A DNA stretch of 64,000 bases from Sabulibacter ruber (GCF_017355955.1 NZ_JAFFID010000001.1:2728001-2792000), one strand, 5' to 3'; positions 34,725 to 44,750 are shown, counted from the first letter of the stretch. Notes: generated from the sequence alone by a model not told the origin. Translations and numbers: made by a program.

Positions 34725-36207
34725 AAGCCCAGTCAATACCGGTTTTCATGTCTTTGATCACGATGCCCTGGCCTTTCAGCTGCGCTCTGATCACATCCAC
34801 CTTGGCGTAGTCTTTGGTTTCTTTCGCCTCTTTGTAAAAGCTTAACACCACGTTCAGCAATTCCTGGGCATCGGCGGTTTGCTCCACTTTCAGGCCTAAT
34901 ACGTCCAGCACCAAGGCGCGGTACTGAGTGCGCATCTGCTCAAAGGTCTCCTCAGAGATGGTCTCCAGTTTAAAGCCGCCGGTGTGCATGCTATTCACTT
35001 TCTTGAGCAGGTTGAACAGCGCGGCAATGGATTTGGCAGTGTTCAGGTCATCGTTCAAGGGCACAAACAACTCCGCGGTCAGCTTTTTGATCTCCTCCTC
35101 GGCTTTGGTGTCTACGGCCTCAGCTCCGGTGGGGTAATGCAACTGATCCAGGATGCGCAGGCCGTTCATGATCTTCAGGTAGCCTTTGCGGGCCGCCAGC
35201 AGACCTTCGTTGCTGAAATCCAGAGTGCTGCGGTAGTGCGCCTGCAGAATGAAGAACCGTATGGTCATAGGCGAGTACGCCTGCTGCAACAGTTCATGCG
35301 TGCCTGTAAATAACTCCCCCAGCGTGATAAAATTGCCCAGGGATTTGCCCATCTTCTTGCCGTTGATGGTGATGAGGTTGTTGTGTACCCAGAAACGAGC
35401 GGCATCGGTGTGGTTGTGGCTGGCCTGGCTCTGCGCAATCTCGCACTCGTGGTGCGGGAACATGAGGTCCAATCCGCCGCCGTGGATATCGAACTGGGTG
35501 CCCAGGTACTTGCGGCTCATGGCCGAGCACTCCAGGTGCCAGCCCGGGAACCCATCTGACCAAGGCGAGGACCAACGCATGATGTGGCTGGGCGAGGCTT
35601 TCTTCCACAGCGCGAAATCCAGCGGCGAGCGTTTCTCCTCCTGCCCTTCCAGGTTATCGCGGGTGTTGGCCAGCAGGTCTTCAATCACGCGGCCGGAGAG
35701 CTTGCCGTAGTTATGCTCCTTGTTATAAGCGGGCACATCAAAGTACACCGATCCGTTGGACACGTACGCTAGACCGTTATCCAGAATCTCCTGGATCATC
35801 TCAATCTGCTCTATGATGTGGCCCGAGGCGCGGGGTTCTATGTCGGGCGGAGCCACGTTCAGGCGGGCCATGTCGCGGTGGAAACTGTTGGTATACTGCT
35901 GCACCACTTCCATGGGCTCCAGTTGCGCGGCCTTGGCCAGCTTCTGGATCTTGTCCTCGCCAAAGTCGGCATCGTTCTGCAGGTGGCCTACATCGGTGAT
36001 GTTGCGCACGTAGCGCACCTTGTAGCCCAGGTGTTGCAGATAGCGGCGCAGCACGTCAAAGGTGATGTAGGGCCGGGCGTGGCCCAGGTGCGCATCGCCG
36101 TAAACGGTAGGTCCGCAGACGTATAAGCCTACAAAGGGGCTTTGCAGAGGAACAAACTGTTCTTTGGTTCGGGTGAGGGTATTATATAAAGATACTGGGT
36201 GGTTCAT
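34714..36207 (-). CDS. cysS: Cysteinyl-tRNA synthetase
   Basis: This class I synthetase charges tRNA-Cys. The HIGH-like motif is [14 protein letters not shown] and the KMSKS-like loop is [10 protein letters not shown]. The zinc site that selects cysteine uses the cysteine in CGPTVYG (residue 31), HLECSAM and HHECE. The 497-residue length is normal. The ATG lies 4 bases after a TAATTTTG box, so the transcript may have almost no leader. The following M28 gene overlaps its end. Confidence 0.97.
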   Translation of the reverse strand: MNHPVSLYNTLTRTKEQFVPLQSPFVGLYVCGPTVYGDAHLGHARPYITFDVLRRYLQHLGYKVRYVRNITDVGHLQNDADFGEDKIQKLAKAAQLEPMEVVQQYTNSFHRDMARLNVAPPDIEPRASGHIIEQIEMIQEILDNGLAYVSNGSVYFDVPAYNKEHNYGKLSGRVIEDLLANTRDNLEGQEEKRSPLDFALWKKASPSHIMRWSSPWSDGFPGWHLECSAMSRKYLGTQFDIHGGGLDLMFPHHECEIAQSQASHNHTDAARFWVHNNLITINGKKMGKSLGNFITLGELFTGTHELLQQAYSPMTIRFFILQAHYRSTLDFSNEGLLAARKGYLKIMNGLRILDQLHYPTGAEAVDTKAEEEIKKLTAELFVPLNDDLNTAKSIAALFNLLKKVNSMHTGGFKLETISEETFEQMRTQYRALVLDVLGLKVEQTADAQELLNVVLSFYKEAKETKDYAKVDVIRAQLKGQGIVIKDMKTGIDWAYEE

Positions 36208-36784
36208 GCGGCAAAATTATAAAACTTACTGGTACTTATGGCACTGGTAAGAAGTTAGGGTTCTGAAGTAGTTTTTCTTTCTGGCTTGGAAAGAGGTTTC
36301 GTTTTGAGGGTATTTTTTGAGTAAGGGCGTTGAAATGGCTTTTATGAGAGATATATGAGGACTTGTATTCTGCTGATGCTGGCGATTTGACCGCTGATCC
36401 AATGACTCATAAGCTTAGTTATTTCATAGGTTGCGATATGCGCTCACGGCCGCGGGGCCCCGTCTTCCGCGCTCGCGCTGCACCAGCTTCCTTTGCTCCC
36501 TGGCGGTCGCAATGCCTGGCGGCACCGGAACCTGCTAAGGCGCTCGCCCGAAAGACTGGAATCGGGAAAAGAGTCATAAGCAGAAGGAGAAGCAGTGATA
36601 GTGATGTGTGCAGGAGACAAGGCACTGCCTTGTCTCCTGCACACATTGCCTTTCCATGGTTCAAGTCTGTGACTTGGACCTACCATGATGGCAGTTTGTA
36701 ACTGCCTTTAGGCGTTTGCCCCCAAAACCGGTTTATTTCAAAGCTATTTTCAGGAAAACGGCAGTAAAACAGCCAAACGGATTG
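36208..36784. repeat. Repeat-rich gap with GC-rich block and palindromes
   Basis: This 577-base gap holds no believable gene. It contains a GC-rich block (36437-36560, with CGGGGCCCCG at 36453-36462) and a perfect hairpin with 19-bp arms around one base (36606-36644). Two REP-like palindromes follow: 36658-36680 (CAAGTC tgt GACTTG core) and 36690-36706 (GGCAGTT tgt AACTGCC). A copy of the GTTTTC/GAAAAC family lies at 36731-36770. Frames open in several registers across the GC-rich block come from base composition. Confidence 0.65.
36212..36219 (-). promoter_or_regulatory. -7 box directly before the cysS ATG
   Basis: TAATTTTG on the minus strand, 4 bases, then ATG. The box fully matches the consensus. 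The -33 element is not clear. Confidence 0.5.
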
Positions 36785-37924
36785 CTACTCCTCAGCTACT
36801 GGCGTGGAGGAGAGAACGTAGGTGGCTTCCAGCGGGAAATGGTCGGTGAACTGGATTTGGTTTAGGACATCGAACCGAAGCAATTTCAAACGATTGCTGA
36901 AGAATTGGTTGTCTATTCTAATGGGCAACTTGCCGTTGTAGGTGAACCCGAAGCCCCGGCCGCCTTCCTCAAAAGCATTCTGTAACTCGCCACGAAGCTG
37001 CTGGTAGGTGTAGGAACTGGGCAGGTCGTTGAGGTCGCCGGAGAGCAGCACGGGGTGCTTACATCCTTCAATATGCTCCAACAGCCGTTGAACCTGGTGG
37101 CTTCGGGCAATAAACCCGCCTTTGAGCCGCCGGGCTATGTTGCGGCCTTTGGTTTTAAGCCCGGCTTCGCTCTGCATGGCCTCATCCACATCTTTTTGCT
37201 CAATGGCCATAGACTCCAGGTGCATGTTGTAGACCCGCAGCGTATCCTTAGACGGCAGCTTCACATCCACGTAAATGACCTGGTTTTTGGTAGGCCGGTC
37301 AAAAGAAACGCTTCCTTTTTCAATGATGGGGAACCGGGAGAAAATGGCCAGACCAAACTCTGCCCCAATGCTGTTGGTAAGCGCCTTTCCCACATAGATT
37401 TCACGGTCCTGCTGCTTGCCTACCCGTTTGCGGCTGTCATAGGTTTTATGGCCTTTCTCGTTGTAGAACTCCTGCAGGCAGAGAATATCGGCGGGATGTT
37501 CTGCCACCCACTGCATTTCCTCTTCGGGTAGTTCCGGGTTGTCGGCGTGCAGGTGCTTGTACACGTTGAAGACGCGCACGTTGTAGCTCAGCACTTTGAT
37601 GCGCTGTTCCTCGGGCTCCGGCTCGGCGTCTGGGGTGTTGAGAGTGAAGTACCGCGTGTGCTGGCCCCAGAAAACAATGATCAGCAGCAAGGGTCCCAAG
37701 GCCCACAAAGGCCGCTGCCACAACCACAACAACAACATGATTCCGTTCATCACCAAGGCTCCGGGCAAAGACATGGCAATGAACCCGGCGGGCCAGAAAA
37801 GATGCGGCGGCACGTATTGGCAGGCTACTCCCAGCAAAAGCCAGAGCGTGGACAAAGACGTGAGAAATGAAAGAAACTTCCGGAGCACAGGGAAAAATTT
37901 AATCGCAGAAGTAAACCTACGCAA
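36785..37924 (-). CDS. Membrane-anchored endonuclease/exonuclease/phosphatase-family protein
   Basis: Three N-terminal membrane helices (about residues 15-95) are followed by an EEP-fold hydrolase domain from residue 108. Metal and catalytic motifs are present: SYNVRVFN, the glutamate in CLQEFYN, NMHLES, GDLNDLPSS and the closing DHF in FTDHFPLEA. The substrate could be a phosphodiester, a lipid phosphate or nucleic acid; it cannot be told. The frame begins with TTG at 37924; a GTG at 37888 (LRKFLSFLTSL follows) is an equally good start. Confidence 0.85.
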   Translation of the reverse strand: MRRFTSAIKFFPVLRKFLSFLTSLSTLWLLLGVACQYVPPHLFWPAGFIAMSLPGALVMNGIMLLLWLWQRPLWALGPLLLIIVFWGQHTRYFTLNTPDAEPEPEEQRIKVLSYNVRVFNVYKHLHADNPELPEEEMQWVAEHPADILCLQEFYNEKGHKTYDSRKRVGKQQDREIYVGKALTNSIGAEFGLAIFSRFPIIEKGSVSFDRPTKNQVIYVDVKLPSKDTLRVYNMHLESMAIEQKDVDEAMQSEAGLKTKGRNIARRLKGGFIARSHQVQRLLEHIEGCKHPVLLSGDLNDLPSSYTYQQLRGELQNAFEEGGRGFGFTYNGKLPIRIDNQFFSNRLKLLRFDVLNQIQFTDHFPLEATYVLSSTPVAEE

Positions 37925-38126
37925 AAAACCGCACGCCGAAGAAAAAACGTAGGTTATTGCTCTTTTAACGGCATTTTAGGTCAAAGAGCCCTAAAACGGA
38001 ACTTAAATATACAAAGGGGTTTTAAAATAGCTTAGTGGCCTCTCCGTTTTAAACTTGACCCAATGTGCCAAGTAATTGGAAATTATCCTCTAATTTTACA
38101 TTCTTAACACCTTATTAGTAGAAGCT

Positions 38127-38516
38127 ATGTTGTTATCCAGCTTATTATTCATCGGCAACTTAGGAACTGGCGAGATCATCGTCTTATTGTTGATCGTTCT
38201 GTTGCTGTTCGGCGCTAAGCGTATTCCTGACCTGGCCCGTGGCTTAGGAAAAGGTATCCGTGAGTTCAAAGACGCCACCAAGGAAATCAAAAATGACATT
38301 GAGAATGCGGCCAGCGATGACCGTTATTCCAACAACCAAAACAGAAATTATCCAAACAACGGCGGTTACTACAACCCTAACCCGCACGCCAACAACAACT
38401 ATAACCAGCAAGGCTACAACCAACAACCTGGTTATAACCACCCTGGCAACGCTCCTTACAATAATGAGCCCGCTGCCAACCCAAACCCAACAACCCCTAA
38501 CAACCCGAACGTTTAA
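38127..38516 (+). CDS. tatA: Twin-arginine translocase subunit TatA/E with long Asn/Pro/Tyr tail
   Basis: TatA oligomers form the pore for folded proteins in the Tat pathway. A short membrane helix ([21 protein letters not shown], around residues 15-34) and an amphipathic helix ([19 protein letters not shown]) form the usual core. The remaining half (residues 65-129) is a low-complexity tail of asparagine, proline, tyrosine and glutamine, longer and more repetitive than most TatA tails. It starts the tatA-gatA-mltD group; gatA begins 3 bases after its stop. Confidence 0.93.
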   Translation: MLLSSLLFIGNLGTGEIIVLLLIVLLLFGAKRIPDLARGLGKGIREFKDATKEIKNDIENAASDDRYSNNQNRNYPNNGGYYNPNPHANNNYNQQGYNQQPGYNHPGNAPYNNEPAANPNPTTPNNPNV

Positions 38517-38519
38517 TAC

Positions 38520-39956
38520 ATGCGTTATACATCCCTTGACGCTATCCGCGAGGAGATAGGCCGAGGCGCACTCTCTTGCCGCCAACTGGTGGAGCAATAC
38601 CTGCAGAACATTGCCGCTAAACGCCATCTCAACGCGTTCCTGGAAGTGTTTGAAGAAGAAGCCCTTCGGCGCGCCGAAGAAGTGGATGCCAAATTGCAGG
38701 CCGGCACCGCCGGCAAACTGGCCGGAATGGTGATTGGCATCAAAGACGTGCTGGCCTATGAGGGTCACGCGCTGCAGGCATCCAGCCAAATCCTGAACGG
38801 TTTCAAATCCCTTTACACCGCCACCGCCGTACGGCGCCTCCTGGCCGAGGACGCCATCATCATTGGTCGTCAGAACTGTGATGAATTTGCCATGGGTGGC
38901 TCCAATGAAAACTCCGCTTTCGGCCCTGCCCTCAATGAAGTAGACAACACCCGCGTACCGGGTGGCTCTAGCGGAGGTTCTGCCGTGGCCGTTCAAGCCG
39001 ATCTTTGTTTGGCCTCCATCGGGTCAGATACCGGTGGTTCTGTGCGTCAGCCCGCGGCTTATTGCGGAGTGATAGGCGTGAAACCCACTTATTCCCGTAT
39101 CTCCCGTTTCGGTCTTATCGCTTACGCTTCTTCTTTTGACCAGATTGGCGTGATCACGCAAAGCGTGGAAGATGCCGCCCTGCTGCTGGAAGTAATGGCT
39201 GGCCCAGATGAATTTGACAGCACCGTTAGCCAGCGCCCGGTACCAGCCTACAGCCAGAATCTTACCTTTGACCGCCCGGCCCGCATCGGGTTCATCCGTG
39301 ATTCTTTTGAGAGCCCCGGGTTGAACACCGAGGTGAAAGCCGCCGTGCAGGGCGTACTGGACCAACTGCAGGCCGATGGCCATACCGTGGAAGCGGTAGA
39401 GTTCCCGTTCCTGGACTACATTGTACCTACATACTACATTCTTACCACCGCCGAGGCCAGCTCTAACCTGGGCCGCTATGACGGCGTGCGGTACGGTTTC
39501 CGGAGCGAGAACGCCACAGATCTGCCGTCTATGTACAAGAAAACCCGCTCTGAAGGATTCGGGAAAGAAGTACAGCGCCGCATTCTGCTGGGCACCTTCG
39601 TGTTGTCCGCTGACTACTATGACGCTTACTATACCAAAGCGCAGCAAGTACGTCGCTTGATCAAGGAGAAAACCGATGAACTCCTGAGCCAATACGATTT
39701 CCTGATTCTACCCACTACCCCTACCACGGCTTTCAAGATAGGGGAAAACACCAAAGACCCGCTGGCCATGTACCTGGAAGACATTTACACGGTACAGGCA
39801 AACCTGGCGGGTATTCCGGCTATTTCGTTACCAATTGGACACGATGCCGCAGGGCTCCCAATTGGGGTGCAGCTGATGACCAAAGCTTTTGGCGAAGAGC
39901 AATTGCTGGCCTTCTCCAAACAACTGATGAACCATCAACCACAAGTAAACGCCTAA
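38520..39956 (+). CDS. gatA: Aspartyl/glutamyl-tRNA amidotransferase subunit A
   Basis: GatA is the glutaminase subunit of the GatCAB complex, which amidates Glu-tRNA-Gln or Asp-tRNA-Asn. The amidase-signature triad is complete: K75 in GIKDV, the cis-serine at about 150 in GGSSGGSAVA, and the nucleophile S174 in SDTGGSVRQPA. At 478 residues the length is normal. gatB and gatC are not in the window, so the complex is encoded elsewhere. Its TAA overlaps the ATG of mltD by one base. Confidence 0.95.
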   Translation: MRYTSLDAIREEIGRGALSCRQLVEQYLQNIAAKRHLNAFLEVFEEEALRRAEEVDAKLQAGTAGKLAGMVIGIKDVLAYEGHALQASSQILNGFKSLYTATAVRRLLAEDAIIIGRQNCDEFAMGGSNENSAFGPALNEVDNTRVPGGSSGGSAVAVQADLCLASIGSDTGGSVRQPAAYCGVIGVKPTYSRISRFGLIAYASSFDQIGVITQSVEDAALLLEVMAGPDEFDSTVSQRPVPAYSQNLTFDRPARIGFIRDSFESPGLNTEVKAAVQGVLDQLQADGHTVEAVEFPFLDYIVPTYYILTTAEASSNLGRYDGVRYGFRSENATDLPSMYKKTRSEGFGKEVQRRILLGTFVLSADYYDAYYTKAQQVRRLIKEKTDELLSQYDFLILPTTPTTAFKIGENTKDPLAMYLEDIYTVQANLAGIPAISLPIGHDAAGLPIGVQLMTKAFGEEQLLAFSKQLMNHQPQVNA

Positions 39957-41512
39957 TGCGCAAAACTACCTTTCTTACTGGCCTTGTACTTACACTAGGC
40001 TTGGGCTCTGCGGCGCAGGCCCAGCAAGCGACCACACCGGTTTTCCCGGCGGTGCAAGTAAAAGACGCAACTAAGGTACTCGCAGACACCATTGAGTTTA
40101 TTCCGGTAGAAACCGATGAGCTCATTCAGGACCGTCTGAGCTGTCTTGAACAGGAGATACCGTTGGAGTTCAACAAGCAGGTAAGAGGGTTGATTGACTA
40201 CTTCACCATCCGGAACCGGAAATATACCCGGCGCGTACTGGAGCGGCAGCCGCTGTACTTCCCTATGTTTGAGAAGTACCTGGCCAAGCACAACATGCCA
40301 GATGAACTGAAATACCTGGCGGTGGTGGAATCGGCGTTGCTGCCCAAGGCGGTTTCCTCGGCCAAGGCAGTTGGTTTGTGGCAGTTCATGGACTTCACCG
40401 GCCGTGATTATCGTCTGGTGCAGAACCATTACCTGGATGAGCGCATGGACCCGGAGAAATCCACTGAGGCGGCCTGCAAGTTCCTGAAGCAACTGTACCG
40501 TATGTTCGGGAGCTGGGAAATGGCCTTGGCGGCCTACAACTGCGGTCCGGGCAACGTGAAGAAAGCCATTGCCCGCTCGGGCGGCAAGCGTACGTTCTGG
40601 GGCATTTATCCTTATTTGCCTAAAGAAACACGCGCCTACGTGCCTTCTTTCACGGCTCTGGTATACGCCATGAACCACGCGTCAGACCACAACATTCAGC
40701 CGTTGAACCTGCAGTATCCGGTAGAGGTAGACACCATGCTCATCAGCCAGCCTGTGGATCTGAAGTTGCTGGCTCTGCAACTGAACCTGCCCGAGGACCA
40801 CATTGCCAACCTGAATCCGGCGCTGAAGCACAAGCACATTCCGGAGAACGTAGCCAATTTCCCACTGCGCATTCCGGCTACGGCAAGACCTTTCCTGGAC
40901 CAGAACCGCATGGCCATCCTGGACTCGGCCCGTTACAAAGCTCCGGTAAGAGTGAAACTGCCGGTGCCTCAGGAGCCAGCCACCATGATGGCGAAAGCCG
41001 AGGTTGCAGTACCTGACAGCACCACCAAATTTTTCTATGTGGTTCGCCGCAACGACAATCTTTCCAAGATTGCGAAAGAGCAGAACGTGACCGTAGAGCA
41101 GTTAAAGGCCTGGAACAAGATCTCTGGCAACACCTTGCTGGCAAACCAGAAGCTGGTAGTGTACAAGCCTGAGAGCAAGAATCCGCAGGACGTGAAGCTG
41201 AAGGAAACTCCGGCCTCAGAGACCACGCTGTTGGCCTCAGCCGATGAGGTGGCTTCTTCTAACGGCAAGTTAGCGGGGCCTAACGCAGAAGGTATGCCTA
41301 AGGAAAATGCGGCCACTGCTGCGGTTGCCAAGAAAGCGATAGCAAAGAAAGGTACGGTAGAAAAACCGCAGACCATTCACCATGTTCAGCCCGGCGATAC
41401 ACTTTGGAATATCTCCAGACGTTACAACAACGTGAGTGTGGAACAGCTGAGAAAAGCCAACAAACTGAAAGACGACGAACTGAAACCAGGCATGAAGCTG
41501 ATTGTAGGCTGA
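39956..41512 (+). CDS. mltD: Lytic transglycosylase with two LysM repeats (MltD-like)
   Basis: This is a peptidoglycan-cleaving enzyme of the periplasm. A signal peptide (TTFLTGLVLTLGLGSAAQA) is followed by an SLT catalytic domain with the acid in AVVESALLPKAVSSAKAVG, then LWQFM and ALAAYNCGPGNVKKA. Two LysM modules bind peptidoglycan, near residues 360-402 (VVRRNDNLSKIAKEQNVTV) and 473-517 (VQPGDTLWNISRRYNNVSV). It overlaps the gatA stop by one base, so it is in the same unit. Length is normal for the MltD type. Confidence 0.93.
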   Translation: MRKTTFLTGLVLTLGLGSAAQAQQATTPVFPAVQVKDATKVLADTIEFIPVETDELIQDRLSCLEQEIPLEFNKQVRGLIDYFTIRNRKYTRRVLERQPLYFPMFEKYLAKHNMPDELKYLAVVESALLPKAVSSAKAVGLWQFMDFTGRDYRLVQNHYLDERMDPEKSTEAACKFLKQLYRMFGSWEMALAAYNCGPGNVKKAIARSGGKRTFWGIYPYLPKETRAYVPSFTALVYAMNHASDHNIQPLNLQYPVEVDTMLISQPVDLKLLALQLNLPEDHIANLNPALKHKHIPENVANFPLRIPATARPFLDQNRMAILDSARYKAPVRVKLPVPQEPATMMAKAEVAVPDSTTKFFYVVRRNDNLSKIAKEQNVTVEQLKAWNKISGNTLLANQKLVVYKPESKNPQDVKLKETPASETTLLASADEVASSNGKLAGPNAEGMPKENAATAAVAKKAIAKKGTVEKPQTIHHVQPGDTLWNISRRYNNVSVEQLRKANKLKDDELKPGMKLIVG

Positions 41513-41533
41513 TTCTGGCAGTAAAACATAACT

Positions 41534-41570
41534 AGCATCTCTGGCTCAGGCTTGGGATGCTTTTTGTTTT
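41534..41570 (+). terminator. Terminator of the tatA-gatA-mltD unit
   Basis: AGCATC pairs with GATGCT around a 16-base loop that can pair further, and a T-rich tail follows. It lies 21 bases past the mltD stop. Confidence 0.6.
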
Positions 41571-41708
41571 TCCGGTGTTTTCGCCCAGACAGCCCTAAAA
41601 CAGACCGACGTTTTAAGCAAGATATGGCAAAACCAGGCCGGAAACCATCTGAGAGTATTACCCCGCTCTAGCGGAATAACCTAGAATACAACACAAGAAC
41701 TGAAGGAC

Positions 41709-43979
41709 ATGATTAAGATTAACAAGGAAGATGCGCTGAATTATCACAGCCAGGGGCAACCCGGTAAGGTAGAAGTGGTGCCTACCAAAATGGTGAGCAC
41801 CCAGATGGACTTAGCCCTTGCTTATTCGCCAGGCGTAGCAGAGCCTTGTAAAGAGATTGCTGCCAACAAAGAAGATGTGTACAAATACACCGCCAAAGGC
41901 AACCTGGTAGGTGTGATCTCCAACGGAACCGCCGTGCTGGGCTTAGGCAATATTGGACCTGAGGCTTCTAAACCGGTAATGGAAGGGAAAGGCGTTCTGT
42001 TCAAGAAATTTGCCGGTATTGATGTGTTTGACATCGAGATTGACTCTACTGACCCCGAGGAGTTCGTGCGCATTGTGAAGTCTTTGGAACCCACCTTCGG
42101 GGGCATCAACCTGGAAGACATCAAAGCCCCGGAAAGCTTCAAGATTGAGAATGCCCTGCGCGAGCAGATGAATATTCCGCTCATGCACGATGACCAGCAC
42201 GGGACGGCCATCATTTCCAGCGCCGCCCTGCTGAACGCCCTGGAACTGGTAGGCAAAGACATCAGAAAGATCCAGATGGTGATCAACGGAGCCGGGGCCG
42301 CCGCTATTGCCTGCGCCAAGTTATACCTGGCCTTGGGTGTGGACATTGACAATATTGTCATGTTTGACAAAGACGGCATCATTAACCCGCACCGCAATGA
42401 CCTGGACATCTACCGTGCCCAGTTTGTGACCACCCGTAAAATCACCACCCTGGCCGAGGCTATGGAAGGCGCTGATGTGTTCATTGGCCTGAGTGCCGGT
42501 AACGTGCTGGCCCCAGAACTGGTGAAACGCATGGCTGCTGATCCTATCATTTTCGCGCTGGCTAACCCAGACCCGGAGATTGCCTACGAAACCGCCATGG
42601 CCACCCGCGAGGACTTGATTATGGCTACTGGCCGGTCAGACCATCCTAACCAGGTAAACAACGTATTGGGTTTCCCTTATATCTTCCGGGGTGCCCTGGA
42701 CGTACGCGCCACCGAGATCAACGAGGCCATGAAACTGGCCGCCGTTTATGCCCTGGCCGAGCTGGCCAAAGAAGCCGTGCCAGACATCGTGCACAAGGCC
42801 TACGGGGATAACACCATCGCTTTCGGCCGCACATACCTTATCCCTAAGCCGCTGGATCCGCGCCTGATCACCACCGTGAGCCCGGCCGTAGCCAGAGCCG
42901 CTATGGAGTCTGGTGTGGCCCGTCAGCCAATCACCAACTGGGAGCGGTATCACCATGAGTTGCAGGCCCGCATTGGTATTGACCAGAAACTGATGAACCG
43001 CGTGCTTACCCAGGCCCGCCAGAACCCTAAAACGGTGGTTTTCGCGGAGGCAGACAACTACAAGATTCTGAAGGCGGCCCAAACGGTAATGGAGCAGAAG
43101 CTGGCCTACCCTATTCTTTTAGGCGAGCGGGCCCTTATCCAGGAGCTGGTGGAGGAATTCAACATGGACCTGACTGGCTGCGTGATCATTGATCCGCGCG
43201 AGGAAGACGCCAAATGTGAGCAATTTGCCCATCTGCTCTACGAGAAGCGCAAGCGCAAAGGACTTACCCTGTACGACTGCCGCAAACTGGTGCGTGACCG
43301 CAACTACTTTGGCTGTATGATGGTGGAAACCGGCGAGGCAGATGCGCTTATCTCTGGTCTTACCCGCGAGTACTCCTCTACCATTAAGCCTGCCCTGCAC
43401 GTGATCGGTGTGGAAGAAGGAGTGAACAAGGTAGCGGGTATGTACATCATCCAGAACAAGAAAGAGCCTTACTTCTTCTCAGATACTACCGTGAACCTGC
43501 AGCCTACCGCCGAGGAACTGGTAGACATCATTGGCTTGACGGCCCGCTACGTTCGCTTCTTTGACCGGGAGCCGCGTATTGCCGTGCTTTCTTACTCCAA
43601 CTTCGGGTCTAGCTCTGGGCAGGTGCCTACCAAAACCCGCGAGGCTACCCGTCTGGCCAAACTCCGCTACCCAGACCTGCTCATTGACGGGGAGATGCAA
43701 GCCAACACCGCCCTGAACACCGATTTGCTGCGCGAACACTATCCGTTCAGTGAACTGGCCAACGTAGGAGCCAACACGCTCATCTTCCCAGGCTTGGCAG
43801 CGGGTAACATGGCGTATAAACTTTTACAGGAAATTGGCGGGGCAGAAGCCATTGGGCCTATCCTGATGGGCATGCGCAAACCCGTGCATATCTTGCAGTT
43901 AGGTTCCTCGGTGCGGGAAATCATCAATATGGTAGCCATTGCCGTGGTAGATGCCCAGACGTGCAAGGCTAAACTCTAA
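41709..43979 (+). CDS. maeB: NADP-type malic enzyme with phosphotransacetylase-like domain
   Basis: MaeB decarboxylates malate to pyruvate and makes NADPH. The malic enzyme domain (about residues 1-430) shows YSPGVAEPCKEI, DIEIDSTDPEEF, HDDQHGTAIIS and NGAGAAAIACAKLYL (NADP-binding). A second domain (about 440-756) is phosphotransacetylase-like and in this family senses acetyl-CoA instead of catalysing. The 756-residue length is normal for MaeB. It precedes ruvA and sprA, a gene order common in the phylum. A weak inverted repeat at 41658-41679 (TTA..CCGCT ct AGCGG..TAA) could be an operator. Confidence 0.95.
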   Translation: MIKINKEDALNYHSQGQPGKVEVVPTKMVSTQMDLALAYSPGVAEPCKEIAANKEDVYKYTAKGNLVGVISNGTAVLGLGNIGPEASKPVMEGKGVLFKKFAGIDVFDIEIDSTDPEEFVRIVKSLEPTFGGINLEDIKAPESFKIENALREQMNIPLMHDDQHGTAIISSAALLNALELVGKDIRKIQMVINGAGAAAIACAKLYLALGVDIDNIVMFDKDGIINPHRNDLDIYRAQFVTTRKITTLAEAMEGADVFIGLSAGNVLAPELVKRMAADPIIFALANPDPEIAYETAMATREDLIMATGRSDHPNQVNNVLGFPYIFRGALDVRATEINEAMKLAAVYALAELAKEAVPDIVHKAYGDNTIAFGRTYLIPKPLDPRLITTVSPAVARAAMESGVARQPITNWERYHHELQARIGIDQKLMNRVLTQARQNPKTVVFAEADNYKILKAAQTVMEQKLAYPILLGERALIQELVEEFNMDLTGCVIIDPREEDAKCEQFAHLLYEKRKRKGLTLYDCRKLVRDRNYFGCMMVETGEADALISGLTREYSSTIKPALHVIGVEEGVNKVAGMYIIQNKKEPYFFSDTTVNLQPTAEELVDIIGLTARYVRFFDREPRIAVLSYSNFGSSSGQVPTKTREATRLAKLRYPDLLIDGEMQANTALNTDLLREHYPFSELANVGANTLIFPGLAAGNMAYKLLQEIGGAEAIGPILMGMRKPVHILQLGSSVREIINMVAIAVVDAQTCKAKL

Positions 43980-44044
43980 ATAGTACTAGTACGTACTGCG
44001 TTGTACTACAGCGTAGCGTCCAATACTTACCTAATTATACTCAT

Positions 44045-44090
44045 ATTCTGTTTTGAGCTTCTTTCCTCAAAAAGAGGCTCAAAACAGAAT
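44045..44090 (+). terminator. Terminator of maeB, also a palindrome-family relative
   Basis: A long stem (ATTCTGTTTTGAGC / GCTCAAAACAGAAT plus an inner part with one G-T pair) is followed by TTTTT. It sits 66 bases past the maeB stop. The arms share the GTTTTGAG type of outer sequence with the intergenic palindrome family. Confidence 0.75.
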
Positions 44091-44138
44091 TTTTACTTAT
44101 ATTATTTACCGTATTTCACCCTTTATTACGCTGGTCAC

Positions 44139-44732
44139 ATGATCGCATATTTAGATGGCCGTCTGGCCCAGAAAGATCCCACTTTCGTGATTATAGACGT
44201 GGGAGGCGTGGGCTATGAGCTTCGTATTTCATTGAATACCTACGGGCAATTGCCCGAGGGGGAGCGTTGCCGTCTGTACACCCACTTGCACATCAAAGAA
44301 GATGCGCATACGCTGTATGGCTTTGCCACTCCCGCTGAGAAAAGCGCGTTTCTGCATTTGATTTCTATTTCGGGCGTAGGCCCTAACACAGGTCTCATGA
44401 TTCTCTCCTCCCTTACCGTGCAGGAGGTGCAGCAGGCCATTGTGCGCGAAGATGTGCGCACCATTCAGCAGGTGAAAGGCATTGGCGCCAAAACCGCCCA
44501 GCGGATTATCCTGGAACTCCGCGATAAATTCCGGAAAGGCCTGGGAGCAGACTCCGTAAATGTCTCATTTGGTGCTGCGCACAATACCTCCCGGGAGGAG
44601 GCGTTATCTGCATTGGTGACCTTAGGTTTTGCGAAGAATGTCGCCGAGAAAACCTTAGACAATATCATAAAGCGGGAAGGTGCAGGCCTCACCGTGGAAG
44701 AAATGATCAAGTTCGCTTTGAAGTCATCCTAA
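44139..44732 (+). CDS. ruvA: Holliday junction branch-migration protein RuvA
   Basis: RuvA binds four-way DNA junctions and loads the RuvB motor. The ATG at 44139 (MIAYLDGRLAQKDPTF) gives 197 residues, with domain I (IIDVGGVGYELRIS), the two helix-hairpin-helix motifs (ISGVGPNTGLMILSS and VKGIGAKTAQRIILEL) and a C-terminal RuvB-contact domain from about 145. An open frame runs further upstream to 44001 across the maeB terminator and is not part of the protein. It is followed by sprA after 18 bases. Confidence 0.96.
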   Translation: MIAYLDGRLAQKDPTFVIIDVGGVGYELRISLNTYGQLPEGERCRLYTHLHIKEDAHTLYGFATPAEKSAFLHLISISGVGPNTGLMILSSLTVQEVQQAIVREDVRTIQQVKGIGAKTAQRIILELRDKFRKGLGADSVNVSFGAAHNTSREEALSALVTLGFAKNVAEKTLDNIIKREGAGLTVEEMIKFALKSS

Positions 44733-44750
44733 GAAACTTCCCCATTATTT

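Noticed and set aside
36363-36701. Frames of 80-112 codons in three registers
   Set aside because: They overlap each other on both strands across the GC-rich block and hairpins, which is a base-composition effect.
44001-44138. N-terminal extension of RuvA
   Set aside because: The added 46 codons run through the maeB terminator hairpin; the family starts at MIAYLDG (44139).
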